Source: Pseudoalteromonas sp. S16_S37
GTDB taxonomy: Bacteria; Pseudomonadota; Gammaproteobacteria; Enterobacterales; Alteromonadaceae
DNA: 64,000 bases
Assembly: GCF_014694405.1 (NCBI RefSeq)
Contig: NZ_JAAUWV010000016.1
Location: 17,770-81,769 of the forward strand
Direction: 5' to 3'
Program-made: the position numbers and the translations under genes
The notes under the pieces: generated by a model
What the model saw: the letters and a program-made list of their open reading frames with translations, nothing else
What the model was told of the DNA's origin: nothing
Databases searched by the model: none
Shown here: one piece after another, positions 1 to 8,295 of the stretch
How the letters are laid out: each line of letters starts with the position of its first letter
Position numbering within the stretch: position 1 is the first letter of the stretch

Positions 1-1632
1 ACCTGAGTCAAACCACACATCGAGTGTATCGAGCACTTTTACAAATTGCTCAGCGTCATCGCCAAGTAACGTTGCAGGCTCTAAGTCATACCATGCTTGA
101 ATGCCTTTTTCTTCAACCAACTTAGCTACTTGCTCAATAAGCGCTTTGGTATTTGGATGAAGCGCGCCGGTGTCTTTATCTACAAATAGCGCAATTGGCA
201 CACCCCACGTACGTTGACGAGAAATACACCAATCTGGGCGGCCTTCAACCATGTTAGCAATACGGTTTTCGCCCCATTCAGGGATCCACTGCGTTTTGCC
301 AATTTCAGCTAATGAGTCTTTACGTAAATTAGCTTGATCCATGCTTACAAACCATTGTGGTGTTGCACGGAAAATAATTGGCGTTTTGTGGCGCCAGCAA
401 TGTGGGTAGCTGTGTTGAAGCGCATGGTGGTGCATCAAAACACCTTTCTCCGTTAGTAACTCAACAATGCTCGCATTTGCTTTAAATACATGTTGGCCTG
501 CAAAAATAGGGGTATCAGGTAAAAAGACACCATTTGCACCTACTGGATTTGCCACTTCTAGGCCATACGCTAGACCTGCCGAGAAATCCTCAGGACCGTG
601 ACCAGGTGCAGTATGAACAATACCAGTACCAGAGTCTGTTGTTACATGGTCACCCAAAATTACAGGTACATCCATTTCTAAGAACGGGTGTGCCACTCGT
701 AAGTTTTCAAGAGCTTCACCTTTTACATAACCAAGTACGTGGAAGTGCTTGAAGCCAAAACGGTCCATGGCATCTTTAACTAGCTCAGAACCTAGGATAA
801 TACGTTGCTCTTTACCTTCATCTTCTACTTGTACAAGTGCATATTCCAAACGCGCGTGAACTGCAACAGCACGGTTTGCTGGTAATGTCCAAGGCGTTGT
901 AGTCCAAATAACAGTACTTACTAACCCTTTACCCTCATGGCCTGATGCTAAATCAAATGCTTTAATCACCGCATCTTGGTCAACAAAGTCAAAGCGCACA
1001 TCAATTGCTGGAGATTGCTTATCTTGATATTCAACTTCCGCCTCAGCAAGTGCAGAACCACAGTCTGTACACCAATGCACAGGTTTAGCACCTTTATGTA
1101 AGTGGCCTTTTTCGATAATACGACCCAGCACACGAATAGCATTCGCTTCAAAATCGAAGTTCATGGTCAAGTAAGGCTTATCCCAATCACCCAATACACC
1201 TAAGCGTTTAAAATCTGCTTTTTGACCTTCCACTTGCTGTGCCGCGTAAGCACGACATTTTTCACGAAACTCAGCAGCAGATACTTTATGACCTGGCTTT
1301 CCTACTTTTTTCTCAACTTGCAGTTCAATAGGCAAACCATGACAGTCCCAACCAGGCACGTATGGCGCGTCAAAATCAGACAATGTTTTCGACTTGATAA
1401 TAATGTCTTTTAGGATCTTGTTTACAGAGTGACCAAGGTGAATATCACCGTTCGCGTATGGAGGACCATCGTGCAAAATAAATGGCTTCTTACCCTTTTT
1501 CGCGTCACGAATTCGACCGTATAAATCTTTTTCATACCAAGCATTAAGCATTTTTGGTTCGCGTTGCGCCAAGTTTCCGCGCATTGGAAACTCAGTTTCC
1601 GGTAGATTTAAAGTATGTTTGTAGTCGCTCAT
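1..1632 (-). CDS. ileS: Isoleucyl-tRNA synthetase, N-terminal part (cut by window edge)
   Basis: Charges tRNA-Ile with isoleucine in the cytoplasm. The frame is open from an ATG at 1632 to the window edge, so about 544 N-terminal residues are present. The class I signature appears as [16 protein letters not shown] near residue 57, containing the HIGH-type motif. The editing-domain region follows, and the frame leaves the window in DVWFDSG, a conserved IleRS stretch before the KMSKS loop, which lies outside. The gene begins 21 bases after the ribF stop on the same strand, so the two probably share a transcript, as in many gammaproteobacteria. Identification is secure; only the truncation is artificial. 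Confidence 0.98.
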   Translation of the reverse strand, partial: MSDYKHTLNLPETEFPMRGNLAQREPKMLNAWYEKDLYGRIRDAKKGKKPFILHDGPPYANGDIHLGHSVNKILKDIIIKSKTLSDFDAPYVPGWDCHGLPIELQVEKKVGKPGHKVSAAEFREKCRAYAAQQVEGQKADFKRLGVLGDWDKPYLTMNFDFEANAIRVLGRIIEKGHLHKGAKPVHWCTDCGSALAEAEVEYQDKQSPAIDVRFDFVDQDAVIKAFDLASGHEGKGLVSTVIWTTTPWTLPANRAVAVHARLEYALVQVEDEGKEQRIILGSELVKDAMDRFGFKHFHVLGYVKGEALENLRVAHPFLEMDVPVILGDHVTTDSGTGIVHTAPGHGPEDFSAGLAYGLEVANPVGANGVFLPDTPIFAGQHVFKANASIVELLTEKGVLMHHHALQHSYPHCWRHKTPIIFRATPQWFVSMDQANLRKDSLAEIGKTQWIPEWGENRIANMVEGRPDWCISRQRTWGVPIALFVDKDTGALHPNTKALIEQVAKLVEEKGIQAWYDLEPATLLGDDAEQFVKVLDTLDVWFDSG

Positions 1633-1653
1633 TTATCCTAGTTTCCGTATCGG

Positions 1654-2580
1654 CTACTTAAAATTAAAACATTGTTTTGCAGCAGCAACATCTTGAGCGA
1701 TTTGCGCTGTTAGTTGTTCCAATGTATCGAATTTTTGCTCATCGCGAAGCTTCTTTATCAGCTCCACTTGCATAAAATGTCCGTAGACATCTTCATCAAA
1801 ATTAAATAAATGTACTTCAAGCAAAGCTTTTGTACCATTTAACGTAGGCTTATTCCCCACATTAGCAACGCCTTGGTATTGATTATCGTCAAGCGTCACT
1901 TTAACAGCAAATACCCCTCTAACGGGATTTACCTGACGTTTAAGCGCTATATTAGCGGTGCGAAAACCTAGCTCCCGTCCTTTTTTCCAACCATGAATTA
2001 CACGACCAGAAATAGCATAAGTGTGGCCTAGCATTTCATGCGCTTTATCAAGTTCACCTTGTACCAGTGCTTGCCTAATTAACGTGCTACTCACTCGGTG
2101 GTCATCGCGGCGAAAGCTTGCCGTACTTTTTACGTGCATATTGTGCACATCGCCAACACGCTTAAGCATGTCGAAATCACCCTGACGGCCTTTACCAAAA
2201 CGAAAGTCATCACCAACCGTTAACGCTTTTACGCCTAATCTGTCTATTAGTACGTGTTTGATAAAAGTCTCGGCATCTTGGCCTGCAAATTTTGCATTAA
2301 AACTCACACAAATCACACGCTCAATGCCCAACTTAGACAGCAACACCAATTTATCTCTTAAGCGAGTTAATCGAGCGGGTGCATTGTCTTTGGCGAAAAA
2401 CTCTTGCGGTTGCGGCTCAAAAAGCATGACCGTACTGGGCAATCCATACTTTTGCGCATCTTGCTTAAGCCCTTTTAATACTTCAACATGGCCAAGGTGC
2501 ACACCGTCAAAGTTACCAATAGTCAACACGCAACCAAAATGATGCGCTCGAATATTGTGAATACCTCTGATCAGCTGCAT
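1654..2580 (-). CDS. ribF: Bifunctional riboflavin kinase / FMN adenylyltransferase
   Basis: Makes FMN from riboflavin and then FAD from FMN. The 308-aa protein has the usual length. The N-terminal nucleotidyltransferase half shows GNFDGVHLGH at about residue 23, an HxGH-type motif. The C-terminal flavokinase half contains GRVIHGWKKGRELGFRTANI and ends in the FDTLEQL helix typical of RibF. It starts with ATG and lies between murJ (80 bases upstream) and ileS (21 bases downstream), the standard neighbourhood in gammaproteobacteria. Confidence 0.97.
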   Translation of the reverse strand: MQLIRGIHNIRAHHFGCVLTIGNFDGVHLGHVEVLKGLKQDAQKYGLPSTVMLFEPQPQEFFAKDNAPARLTRLRDKLVLLSKLGIERVICVSFNAKFAGQDAETFIKHVLIDRLGVKALTVGDDFRFGKGRQGDFDMLKRVGDVHNMHVKSTASFRRDDHRVSSTLIRQALVQGELDKAHEMLGHTYAISGRVIHGWKKGRELGFRTANIALKRQVNPVRGVFAVKVTLDDNQYQGVANVGNKPTLNGTKALLEVHLFNFDEDVYGHFMQVELIKKLRDEQKFDTLEQLTAQIAQDVAAAKQCFNFK

Positions 2581-2660
2581 AGTATCAATGCCTTATTTCC
2601 GCAATGGTTGAAAGTGAGCGATTATACCCAAGTTCCCCAAAAATGCGAACATCAGATATG

Positions 2661-4229
2661 CTACTGCCTGAGTTCCTTAATGGTTGATAGCCTTACCCCG
2701 AGCACAAACATAACGCTAAAATACACTGCCATCGCTTGTACGAGTAAACCACTGAGTAAGATAATTTGCTCAACCCAAGGCCAAGTCTGCCAATTGTATA
2801 AAGATATTACGTAGTAAACACTCACAGACATAAGCAGTGCAGCCAACACACTTTTACCTGCAAACATAAAAGTGAAAGTAGAAATGCGATACACATTCTC
2901 TTTATTGAGCTGGCGATATAACAAATAGGCGTTACATGACGCAGATAACGAGGTTGCTAAAGCAAGCCCGATGTAACCAATAAAAGGTGCCAAAGCGATA
3001 TTAAACACCATATTCAGCACCATGGTCATAATGCCGATACGCACCGGTGTTTTGGTATTTTGACGCGCGTAAAAACCTGGAGCCAATACTTTGATCAGCA
3101 TAAAGCTAACTAAACCAACACTGTAAGCCGCAACACCATAGCTAACTGCTTGCACATGATCCACTTGCGAGTCAGAGAAAGCGCCGTGATCAAACAATAC
3201 CGAAATGATTAATGGACTGATCGCAATAAGTCCCATCATAGCTGGAAAGCCTAAAAACAGCACAAATCGCACCCCCCAATCTAGCGTATTCTGGAAGTCT
3301 TCAAGCTTATCGCCAGCATGCAATTTAGAAAGAGCAGGTAAAATGACGGTCGCGATCCCTATACCAAATAAGCCAAGGGGAAATTCAATTAATCTATCAG
3401 AGTAATAAAGCCAAGAAATTGAGCCTGTTACCAACAAAGAGGCTATAACAGTGTCAAGCAATAGGTTGATCTGACTGACTGAAACACCAAACATCGCCGG
3501 TAACATAAGCTTACGAACTTTAGTCACCTGTGGAGAGCGCCATGCAAATTGCGGTCTTCGTAGCATTTTTAAGCGATACAAAAATGGTAATTGAAAAGCA
3601 AGTTGTACAACTCCCCCTACAAAAACCCCTACAGCTAAGGCATAAGCACTAACAGAAAATGCGTCATGCAGAAATATTGCACAGCCGATTATTGATACAT
3701 TCAAAAGAACGGGCGTAAAGGCAGCGACGGCAAAACGATTGTATACGTTCAACACAGCCCCACTCAACGCAACGAGACTCACAAAGAATAAATAAGGAAA
3801 GGTGAGCTTAAGCAAACCGCTGGCTAACACAAACTTTTCTGCATCTGCGCCACCGTGCCACCAGTCAATAAACCAACCGGTTCCAAACAACGCAGCGATA
3901 ACCGGGGAGCCAACAACTCCCAAAAGTGTGACTAACATCAAAATAGTACCTAGCGTACCTGCAGCCTGCGCCACAAAGTTCCTGACTTCATCATCACCAT
4001 GTTTTTCTTTAATCTCAGACAGAACTGGCACAAACGCCTGTGCAAACGCCCCTTCGGCAAACAGTCGTCGTAAAAAATTAGGAATGCGATTGGCAAATAA
4101 AAATACATCGGCAGCAAGTCCGGCACCCAGCAAATTTGCTACAACGGCATCACGCACCAAGCCCATGACTCTCGAAATCATGGTCATCGCACTGACAATC
4201 ATACCCGACTTAAATAACCCTTTGGCCAC
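2661..4229 (-). CDS. murJ: Lipid II flippase MurJ (MviN)
   Basis: Flips the peptidoglycan precursor lipid II across the inner membrane. The 522-aa product is an integral membrane protein with about 14 hydrophobic segments of the MOP superfamily. It carries the conserved N-terminal pattern SAMTMISRVMGLVRD and RRLFAEGAFAQAF, which includes Arg and Glu residues important in MurJ. The start codon is GTG at 4227-4229, behind a purine-rich GGGGAAGAG. It is transcribed away from rpsT and precedes ribF, as in related species. Confidence 0.97.
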   Translation of the reverse strand: MAKGLFKSGMIVSAMTMISRVMGLVRDAVVANLLGAGLAADVFLFANRIPNFLRRLFAEGAFAQAFVPVLSEIKEKHGDDEVRNFVAQAAGTLGTILMLVTLLGVVGSPVIAALFGTGWFIDWWHGGADAEKFVLASGLLKLTFPYLFFVSLVALSGAVLNVYNRFAVAAFTPVLLNVSIIGCAIFLHDAFSVSAYALAVGVFVGGVVQLAFQLPFLYRLKMLRRPQFAWRSPQVTKVRKLMLPAMFGVSVSQINLLLDTVIASLLVTGSISWLYYSDRLIEFPLGLFGIGIATVILPALSKLHAGDKLEDFQNTLDWGVRFVLFLGFPAMMGLIAISPLIISVLFDHGAFSDSQVDHVQAVSYGVAAYSVGLVSFMLIKVLAPGFYARQNTKTPVRIGIMTMVLNMVFNIALAPFIGYIGLALATSLSASCNAYLLYRQLNKENVYRISTFTFMFAGKSVLAALLMSVSVYYVISLYNWQTWPWVEQIILLSGLLVQAMAVYFSVMFVLGVRLSTIKELRQ

Positions 4230-4370
4230 CCTCTTCCCCTACATAGCAAAAACATCATGAAAAACCTGTCAATTATGCCACAAGATTGTGCCACGATAAC
4301 CACTCAATTGAGTTCAAACGATGCCCAGAATAAAATTTCTTCCCCTAACACTATGTGAACGTTGCAAGGT

Positions 4371-4387
4371 TTGTTACAATACGCGCC
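4371..4387 (+). promoter_or_regulatory. Putative distal rpsT promoter (extended -10)
   Basis: TGTTACAAT (4372-4380) reads as an extended -10 element, TGn followed by TACAAT, and leads into the GC-rich stretch ACGCGCC. The same combination, TACAAT then GCGCGCC, precedes the DEAD-box helicase gene at 13658. No convincing -35 box is visible. Transcription from here would give a leader of more than 200 bases before rpsT. Confidence 0.5.
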
Positions 4388-4400
4388 ATTAATCGCAACA

Positions 4401-4569
4401 GCCGAGGAATTTCTTTGGCATTGATGTGATTCTAATGCCTGAGATTACTGGATTGAGCAAATGATTTGCTGTTGTTTTAGTGTGAACAGGCCACCGATGA
4501 TAAAGAAACAAAGGCCGCAGTTGTCAAATTGTATTGACTTTTGCGATTAAAACGGGCATATTCCTCGGC
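4401..4569 (+). ncRNA. Candidate structured leader RNA upstream of rpsT
   Basis: A perfect 10-base inverted repeat, GCCGAGGAAT (4401-4410) and ATTCCTCGGC (4560-4569), encloses 149 bases. Inside are a hairpin GGCATT/AATGCC (4417-4422 with 4434-4439, loop of 11) and a near-palindrome AGCAAAT-G-ATTTGCT (4456-4470). There is also a weak GGCC/GGCC pairing (4489-4492 with 4513-4516). If transcribed from the distal promoter this would fold as a closed multi-branched element ending 40 bases before the start codon. I do not recognise it as a known RNA family. The 3' arm overlaps the proximal promoter, so an alternative is that the repeat acts at the DNA level. Confidence 0.4.
4534..4562 (+). promoter_or_regulatory. 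Putative proximal rpsT promoter
   Basis: TTGACT at 4534-4539 and CATATT at 4557-4562 are separated by 17 bases, a good sigma-70 arrangement. The expected start is near 4569, about 40 bases before rpsT. With the distal site this gives rpsT two tandem promoters, as described for Escherichia coli. Confidence 0.6.
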
Positions 4570-4609
4570 CTTTAAATTAAGCTTATTTTAAGATTGTTAG
4601 GAGCAAACC

Positions 4610-4870
4610 TTGGCTAACATCAAGTCTGCAAAAAAACGCGCTATTACTAGCGAAAAAAGCCGCCAGCACAACGCAAGCCGTCGTTCAATGATGCGTACAT
4701 ACTTCAAAAAAGTAATCGCTGCAATTGAAGCTGGTGACAAAGAAGCTGCAACAAAAGCATTTGCTGTTGCAACACCAATTTTAGACCGTTACGCAACTAA
4801 AGGTCTTATTCACAAAAACAAAGCTGCTCGTCATAAGAGCCGTTTAGTTGCTAAAATTAAAGCACTATAA
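4610..4870 (+). CDS. rpsT: 30S ribosomal protein S20
   Basis: S20 binds 16S rRNA early in small-subunit assembly. The 86-aa, Lys/Arg/Ala-rich sequence begins [10 protein letters not shown] after the initiator and ends in a basic tail, with the normal S20 length. The start codon is TTG at 4610-4612, preceded by TTAGGAG. The rare start is also found in enterobacterial rpsT, where it contributes to autogenous translational control by S20, so the same control is likely here. A strong terminator follows 16 bases after the stop. Confidence 0.98.
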   Translation: MANIKSAKKRAITSEKSRQHNASRRSMMRTYFKKVIAAIEAGDKEAATKAFAVATPILDRYATKGLIHKNKAARHKSRLVAKIKAL

Positions 4871-4886
4871 TTTGTTTTTGATTGAA

Positions 4887-4911
4887 AAAACCGACGAAAG
4901 TCGGTTTTTTT
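4887..4911 (+). terminator. Rho-independent terminator, bidirectional
   Basis: CCGAC-GAAA-GTCGG (4891-4904) is a GC stem closed by a GAAA tetraloop, flanked by an A-run on the left and a T-run on the right. It can therefore terminate rpsT on the plus strand and the convergent response regulator gene on the minus strand. Confidence 0.9.
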
Positions 4912-4933
4912 ATGCCTGAAATATGAGACTTAC

Positions 4934-5317
4934 TTAACTTATTTCTAGCTCTGGATAAAACTTTTTCAACATAGCTGCAATTTTTTTTGGTGAAAATGGC
5001 TTTACAACAAACCCCTTCGCGCCAAGTTCAATCGCATCTTTAACATTTTCGACCGTTGAGTGAGCAGACACCATCACTACATTCAGGTCGGGGTTTATTT
5101 CATTTAACTGAGCGATTATCTCTTTGCCATCCCCATCTGGCAGTTCAATATCTAAAAACACAATATCAAAATGCTGCTCTTCACATGCACTGATACACTG
5201 ACGAACCGTTGATGCTTCCTTCACACGATCAATACCTAGGTGCATTAAGGTTTGGTGTAAAAAGCTACGTACCGTACCGACATCATCGACGATTAGTATT
5301 GAGATTTGCTGATCCAT
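4934..5317 (-). CDS. Single-domain response regulator (CheY-like)
   Basis: The 127-aa protein is a receiver domain and nothing else. Visible hallmarks are the acidic pair DD at 11-12, the phospho-acceptor D56 in FLDIELPDGDG, S84 in VSAHS and K106 in VVKPFS. With no output domain it presumably works by protein-protein contact, as CheY or as an intermediate in a phosphorelay. No kinase gene is adjacent. The hybrid kinases at 35.7-39.4 kb are possible partners, but nothing in the sequence links them. Confidence 0.9.
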   Translation of the reverse strand: MDQQISILIVDDVGTVRSFLHQTLMHLGIDRVKEASTVRQCISACEEQHFDIVFLDIELPDGDGKEIIAQLNEINPDLNVVMVSAHSTVENVKDAIELGAKGFVVKPFSPKKIAAMLKKFYPELEIS

Positions 5318-5410
5318 AATCCTTTCCCATAGGCTGCGACATAAAAATACGCTATTATTTAGATGATAGAACTATTATAGAGTGCTGCAACTAAAAGGCT
5401 ACATCTAAGC

Positions 5411-5878
5411 ATGTCAAACAATTTAAATAAACAAAAAAAGCATAAAAAACAAGCATTACTTGGTCAAGTTCAGGGAAAGCACAAAGCTCGGATAAAAAGA
5501 ACACCTCATCAAGGTAACTTAACGATTGAAAAATCCGCCCCTCAAAACGCCGAGGTAGTCGCTCAACCCGCGAATGAAAAAAAACCTATTGGAAAATGGG
5601 TGGCATTGGCCGTATTCACATTGGTCGCATTTATTTTTCCAAAACCAAAGTTAATCACCTACGAAAAACTTGGTTTAGTCTCGCAAAGCGTTTATTGGGA
5701 TGGCTTGCCTGGCATAGACCCTGTTTTATTCGATTCAAACTTGCACCCTAGACCAGCTTTAGAGCGTAACACCTTGTATTTATGCGTTGATCAGAACAAC
5801 CCAAACACCTGCCAAAAATATCAGATCCTTGAACAGGCTGGGTTTATTTCTGCGCTAAAAAAGCTAGCTTTGGATTAA
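5411..5878 (+). CDS. Uncharacterised single-pass membrane protein
   Basis: I do not recognise the family. The 155-aa product has a strongly basic N-terminus (about residues 1-35, rich in Lys), then a linker, then one hydrophobic segment at about 63-77 (WVALAVFTLVAFIF). An approximately 75-aa C-terminal part follows, with two cysteines in YLCVDQNNPNTCQKY that could form a disulphide if periplasmic. A cytoplasmic basic tail with a small periplasmic domain is the likely topology. It reads away from the response regulator gene. Confidence 0.7.
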   Translation: MSNNLNKQKKHKKQALLGQVQGKHKARIKRTPHQGNLTIEKSAPQNAEVVAQPANEKKPIGKWVALAVFTLVAFIFPKPKLITYEKLGLVSQSVYWDGLPGIDPVLFDSNLHPRPALERNTLYLCVDQNNPNTCQKYQILEQAGFISALKKLALD

Positions 5879-5978
5879 AAAAACTAATCTGAAAATTATA
5901 AAAATACTCGCTTGAAGCATGGTTAAATGATCACCATAATGGCGCTCCTTTAATCAACAATGGAAGACCAAACAGACC

Positions 5979-6218
5979 ATGCTCAACGAGTTCAACTGGC
6001 TCATTAATATTGTATTGCTTACTCTAGGCTTAGGCGCCTTTTTTATTAACCAAATCACGCTTCTGCGCGCAGCTGCAATTGCCGCATGTAGCTTGCTGTT
6101 TTTATCGTTCAGCTTGGATCTAGTCAATACGAGTGTGGTATCTAACCTCAGCCTTATTCTAATTAATACATTTTATTTGTTTAAGGTTTATACTTTCGGA
6201 CAAATCGAACTGAGTTAG
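5979..6218 (+). CDS. Small hydrophobic membrane protein
   Basis: A 79-aa, almost entirely hydrophobic protein with about three potential membrane segments (residues 8-24, 30-47 and 54-72). No motif points to a function. It lies between the membrane protein at 5411 and smrA, on the same strand with gaps of 100 and 66 bases. The composition is that of a genuine small membrane protein rather than a chance frame, but only a weak ribosome-binding site is visible. Confidence 0.55.
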   Translation: MLNEFNWLINIVLLTLGLGAFFINQITLLRAAAIAACSLLFLSFSLDLVNTSVVSNLSLILINTFYLFKVYTFGQIELS

Positions 6219-6284
6219 TAGTCATCCGTGTTCGACTAAGCTAAAATCCCAGCCATACTCTCAGTTGTATTTCTCAGGTGTAGT

Positions 6285-6866
6285 ATGGCTATGACAGACG
6301 AAGAATTATTCCTAGCTTCGATGGGGGATGTCACCCCATTAGCAAAAACCAATCAAATTGAACTTGCACAGATCAAGCACTCACCAACCATATCTCAGCT
6401 AGAAAAACGTCGTGCTGCTCAACAAGAAATAGATTTTGATGCCAACTTTTTATCTACCGAATATGTCGATTTAGTAGACCCACACGACCTATTGGCATAC
6501 AAAAAATCAGGCGTTCAAGAAGGCGTGTTTAAAAACCTGCGGTTAGGCAAATACCAAATTGATGCCACGCTGGATTTACACGGTAAGACGTTCCACCAAG
6601 CTCGCAGCGCAATATTTGAGTTTGTTTTAGATTGTCAGCAAAGAAATATCAGAGTGCTCTTGGTTAGGCACGGGATAGGACTGAAAAGTAAACCTTTTCC
6701 CGCAATTTTAAAAAGCTATATCAATAAGTGGCTACAAGAGATGCCTCAAGTTTTGGCTTTCCATAGCGCATTAAAGTGCCATGGCGGAAGCGCTACGACT
6801 TATGTGTTACTTAAAAAGAGTGATGAGAAAAAGTTAGAAAACAGAGAACTTCACGCTAAACGTTAA
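6285..6866 (+). CDS. smrA: Smr-domain protein, SmrA (YdaL) type
   Basis: Smr domains are small nuclease-like or nucleic-acid-binding modules related to the MutS2 C-terminus. The 193-aa protein opens with the SmrA-type stretch DEELFLASMGDVTPL. The Smr core starts at about residue 94 with the signature DLHG, followed by VRHGIG in the position of the usual HGKG loop, and CHGGSATTYVLL near the end. The C-terminal ENRELHAKR also matches enterobacterial SmrA. An alternative start lies two codons downstream at 6291. Substrate and physiological role are not evident here. Confidence 0.85.
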   Translation: MAMTDEELFLASMGDVTPLAKTNQIELAQIKHSPTISQLEKRRAAQQEIDFDANFLSTEYVDLVDPHDLLAYKKSGVQEGVFKNLRLGKYQIDATLDLHGKTFHQARSAIFEFVLDCQQRNIRVLLVRHGIGLKSKPFPAILKSYINKWLQEMPQVLAFHSALKCHGGSATTYVLLKKSDEKKLENRELHAKR

Positions 6867-6993
6867 CGGTCACTGTTGTGTTAGGCTCTTGAAACTCACT
6901 TGCTTGAGCCTTTGTAAACCAAGCTGAAACTCCCAATAATATGACCGAAAAAAGGACAATTGAAAACTTCACACCGCTTTGTTTACCTTTCAT
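6856..6993 (-). CDS. Putative 45-aa exported or membrane microprotein
   Basis: A short frame with ATG at 6991-6993 is preceded by a perfect AGGAGG (7001-7006) at 7-base spacing, one of the best ribosome-binding sites in the window. The product starts MKGKQSGVK, continues with a hydrophobic run SIVLFSVILLGVSAWF (about residues 11-26) and then KAQAS, a possible signal peptidase site after AQA. A short polar tail of about 14 residues ends the protein. It could be secreted after cleavage or stay anchored. Its end overlaps the end of smrA by 11 bases on the opposite strand. Function unknown. Confidence 0.65.
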   Translation of the reverse strand: MKGKQSGVKFSIVLFSVILLGVSAWFTKAQASEFQEPNTTVTVNV

Positions 6994-7198
6994 TTTATAG
7001 CCTCCTGTTTTTATTATTTTCTAATAATCTACTGAATATCCCATCAACAAACAAGGTGTTTTTATATACAGGAAAATGAATGTAAAGTGAACTTTTTGTG
7101 ACTTGGCAGGTACAAGTTTAAGTTAAAATACGCAATGATAAATTTATTACCACTTTTACAAACTAACTCTAACCTATCAAGCAAAGGGTCAAGAATGA

Positions 7199-8119
7199 TT
7201 AATACCCTTTTGTTCTATCAACAGTATTTGTTAGTTTATCACTATTCAATAAAGATAAATAATTTTTTGCAATTTGCTCACAAGCCGTTGTGACACTTGT
7301 TAGTGCAGCACAGTGTGGCGTAATAGTAATATTTGGGTGCAGCCAAAAAGGGTGATCACTATCGAGCGGCTCTTGAGTAAATACATCTAAACTTGCAGCC
7401 GCTAGCTCATTGTTATCCAACGCCCAGATTAAGTCTTCCTCAACAAGGTGCTGACCTCTTGCGACATTAATCAAAACACAGTGGTTTGGCAGTAATGAAA
7501 ATACGCTTTTATCTAATATACCTTTTGTATGCTTTGTTAACGGCAATAAACATACAAGATAATCCAACTTATGCAAAAACAGCTCTAACTGCTCTTGGCT
7601 AGCATATGTCGCAACATTAGCAATATTTTTTTCTGATGCTGACCAGCCACTCACTTTAAAACCATTGTCAACTAATTGATTTGCAACCGCTTGGCCGAGT
7701 TCACCTAACCCCATTATGCCAACATGATTTCCTTGATGCGCTCGTTTAGGTTTCCATACTCCCTGCTGCTGTTGCACAAAGTATTGCTTTAATCTCAACT
7801 TATGAGCCAAAACATGAGTCAGCACGTACTGGGCCATATCTTTAGTTAGCTGACTGTCTACGATACGCGTCACAGTAACATGCTCTGGCAAAAAATGCAT
7901 TGCAATACCATCCACACCAGCACCATATGACTGTACAACCTTTAAATTTGGTAGCTGAGTCCAAAGTTCATCAGGTGCATTCCAAGCGAGAACAAACTCA
8001 ACTTGAGCCAAATCGGGGCAATGAGGCCATTCATATATATCTACGTCAGGCAACTGTGCGTTTAATGTATCTAATAGCTTTGTATTGTCTTTTCGAGTTA
8101 CGCAAACAAGCAATGACAT
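7199..8119 (-). CDS. D-2-hydroxyacid dehydrogenase, GhrA-like (glyoxylate/hydroxypyruvate reductase)
   Basis: Reduces 2-keto acids such as glyoxylate or hydroxypyruvate with NAD(P)H. The 306-aa length fits GhrA. The Rossmann dinucleotide motif is GLGELG at about residue 146. The catalytic Arg lies in NVARGQHLVEE, the Glu in FTQEPL and the His in ITPHCAALT near residue 280. The substrate cannot be fixed from sequence. The gene diverges from the acyltransferase gene at 8296 across a 176-base spacer that holds a palindrome. Confidence 0.88.
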   Translation of the reverse strand: MSLLVCVTRKDNTKLLDTLNAQLPDVDIYEWPHCPDLAQVEFVLAWNAPDELWTQLPNLKVVQSYGAGVDGIAMHFLPEHVTVTRIVDSQLTKDMAQYVLTHVLAHKLRLKQYFVQQQQGVWKPKRAHQGNHVGIMGLGELGQAVANQLVDNGFKVSGWSASEKNIANVATYASQEQLELFLHKLDYLVCLLPLTKHTKGILDKSVFSLLPNHCVLINVARGQHLVEEDLIWALDNNELAAASLDVFTQEPLDSDHPFWLHPNITITPHCAALTSVTTACEQIAKNYLSLLNSDKLTNTVDRTKGY

Positions 8120-8210
8120 ATGTTTATCCAGTTCGTAATGATTACGGCCAATGCTAACTAAATCAAAACCAAAAACCCAGCGCAGTAAAAAACAAAATGC
8201 AGTATTTCAA

Positions 8211-8226
8211 TGTCATATAAATGACA
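8211..8226. promoter_or_regulatory. Palindrome in the divergent spacer, possible operator
   Basis: TGTCAT-ATAA-ATGACA is a perfect 6+6 inverted repeat with a 4-base centre. It lies between the divergent hydroxyacid dehydrogenase gene and the two-domain acyltransferase gene. The regulator is unknown, and a chance occurrence in AT-rich DNA is possible. Confidence 0.3.
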
Positions 8227-8295
8227 GAATTTTGCAACATGGGTGTCACTAGATATTTTTAATCTAATGTTAATGATATCCAATAGGACAGTTTT

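Noticed and set aside
2258..2814. Two plus-strand frames of about 100 aa over ribF and murJ
   Set aside because: They are antisense to well-conserved genes and have no features of their own.
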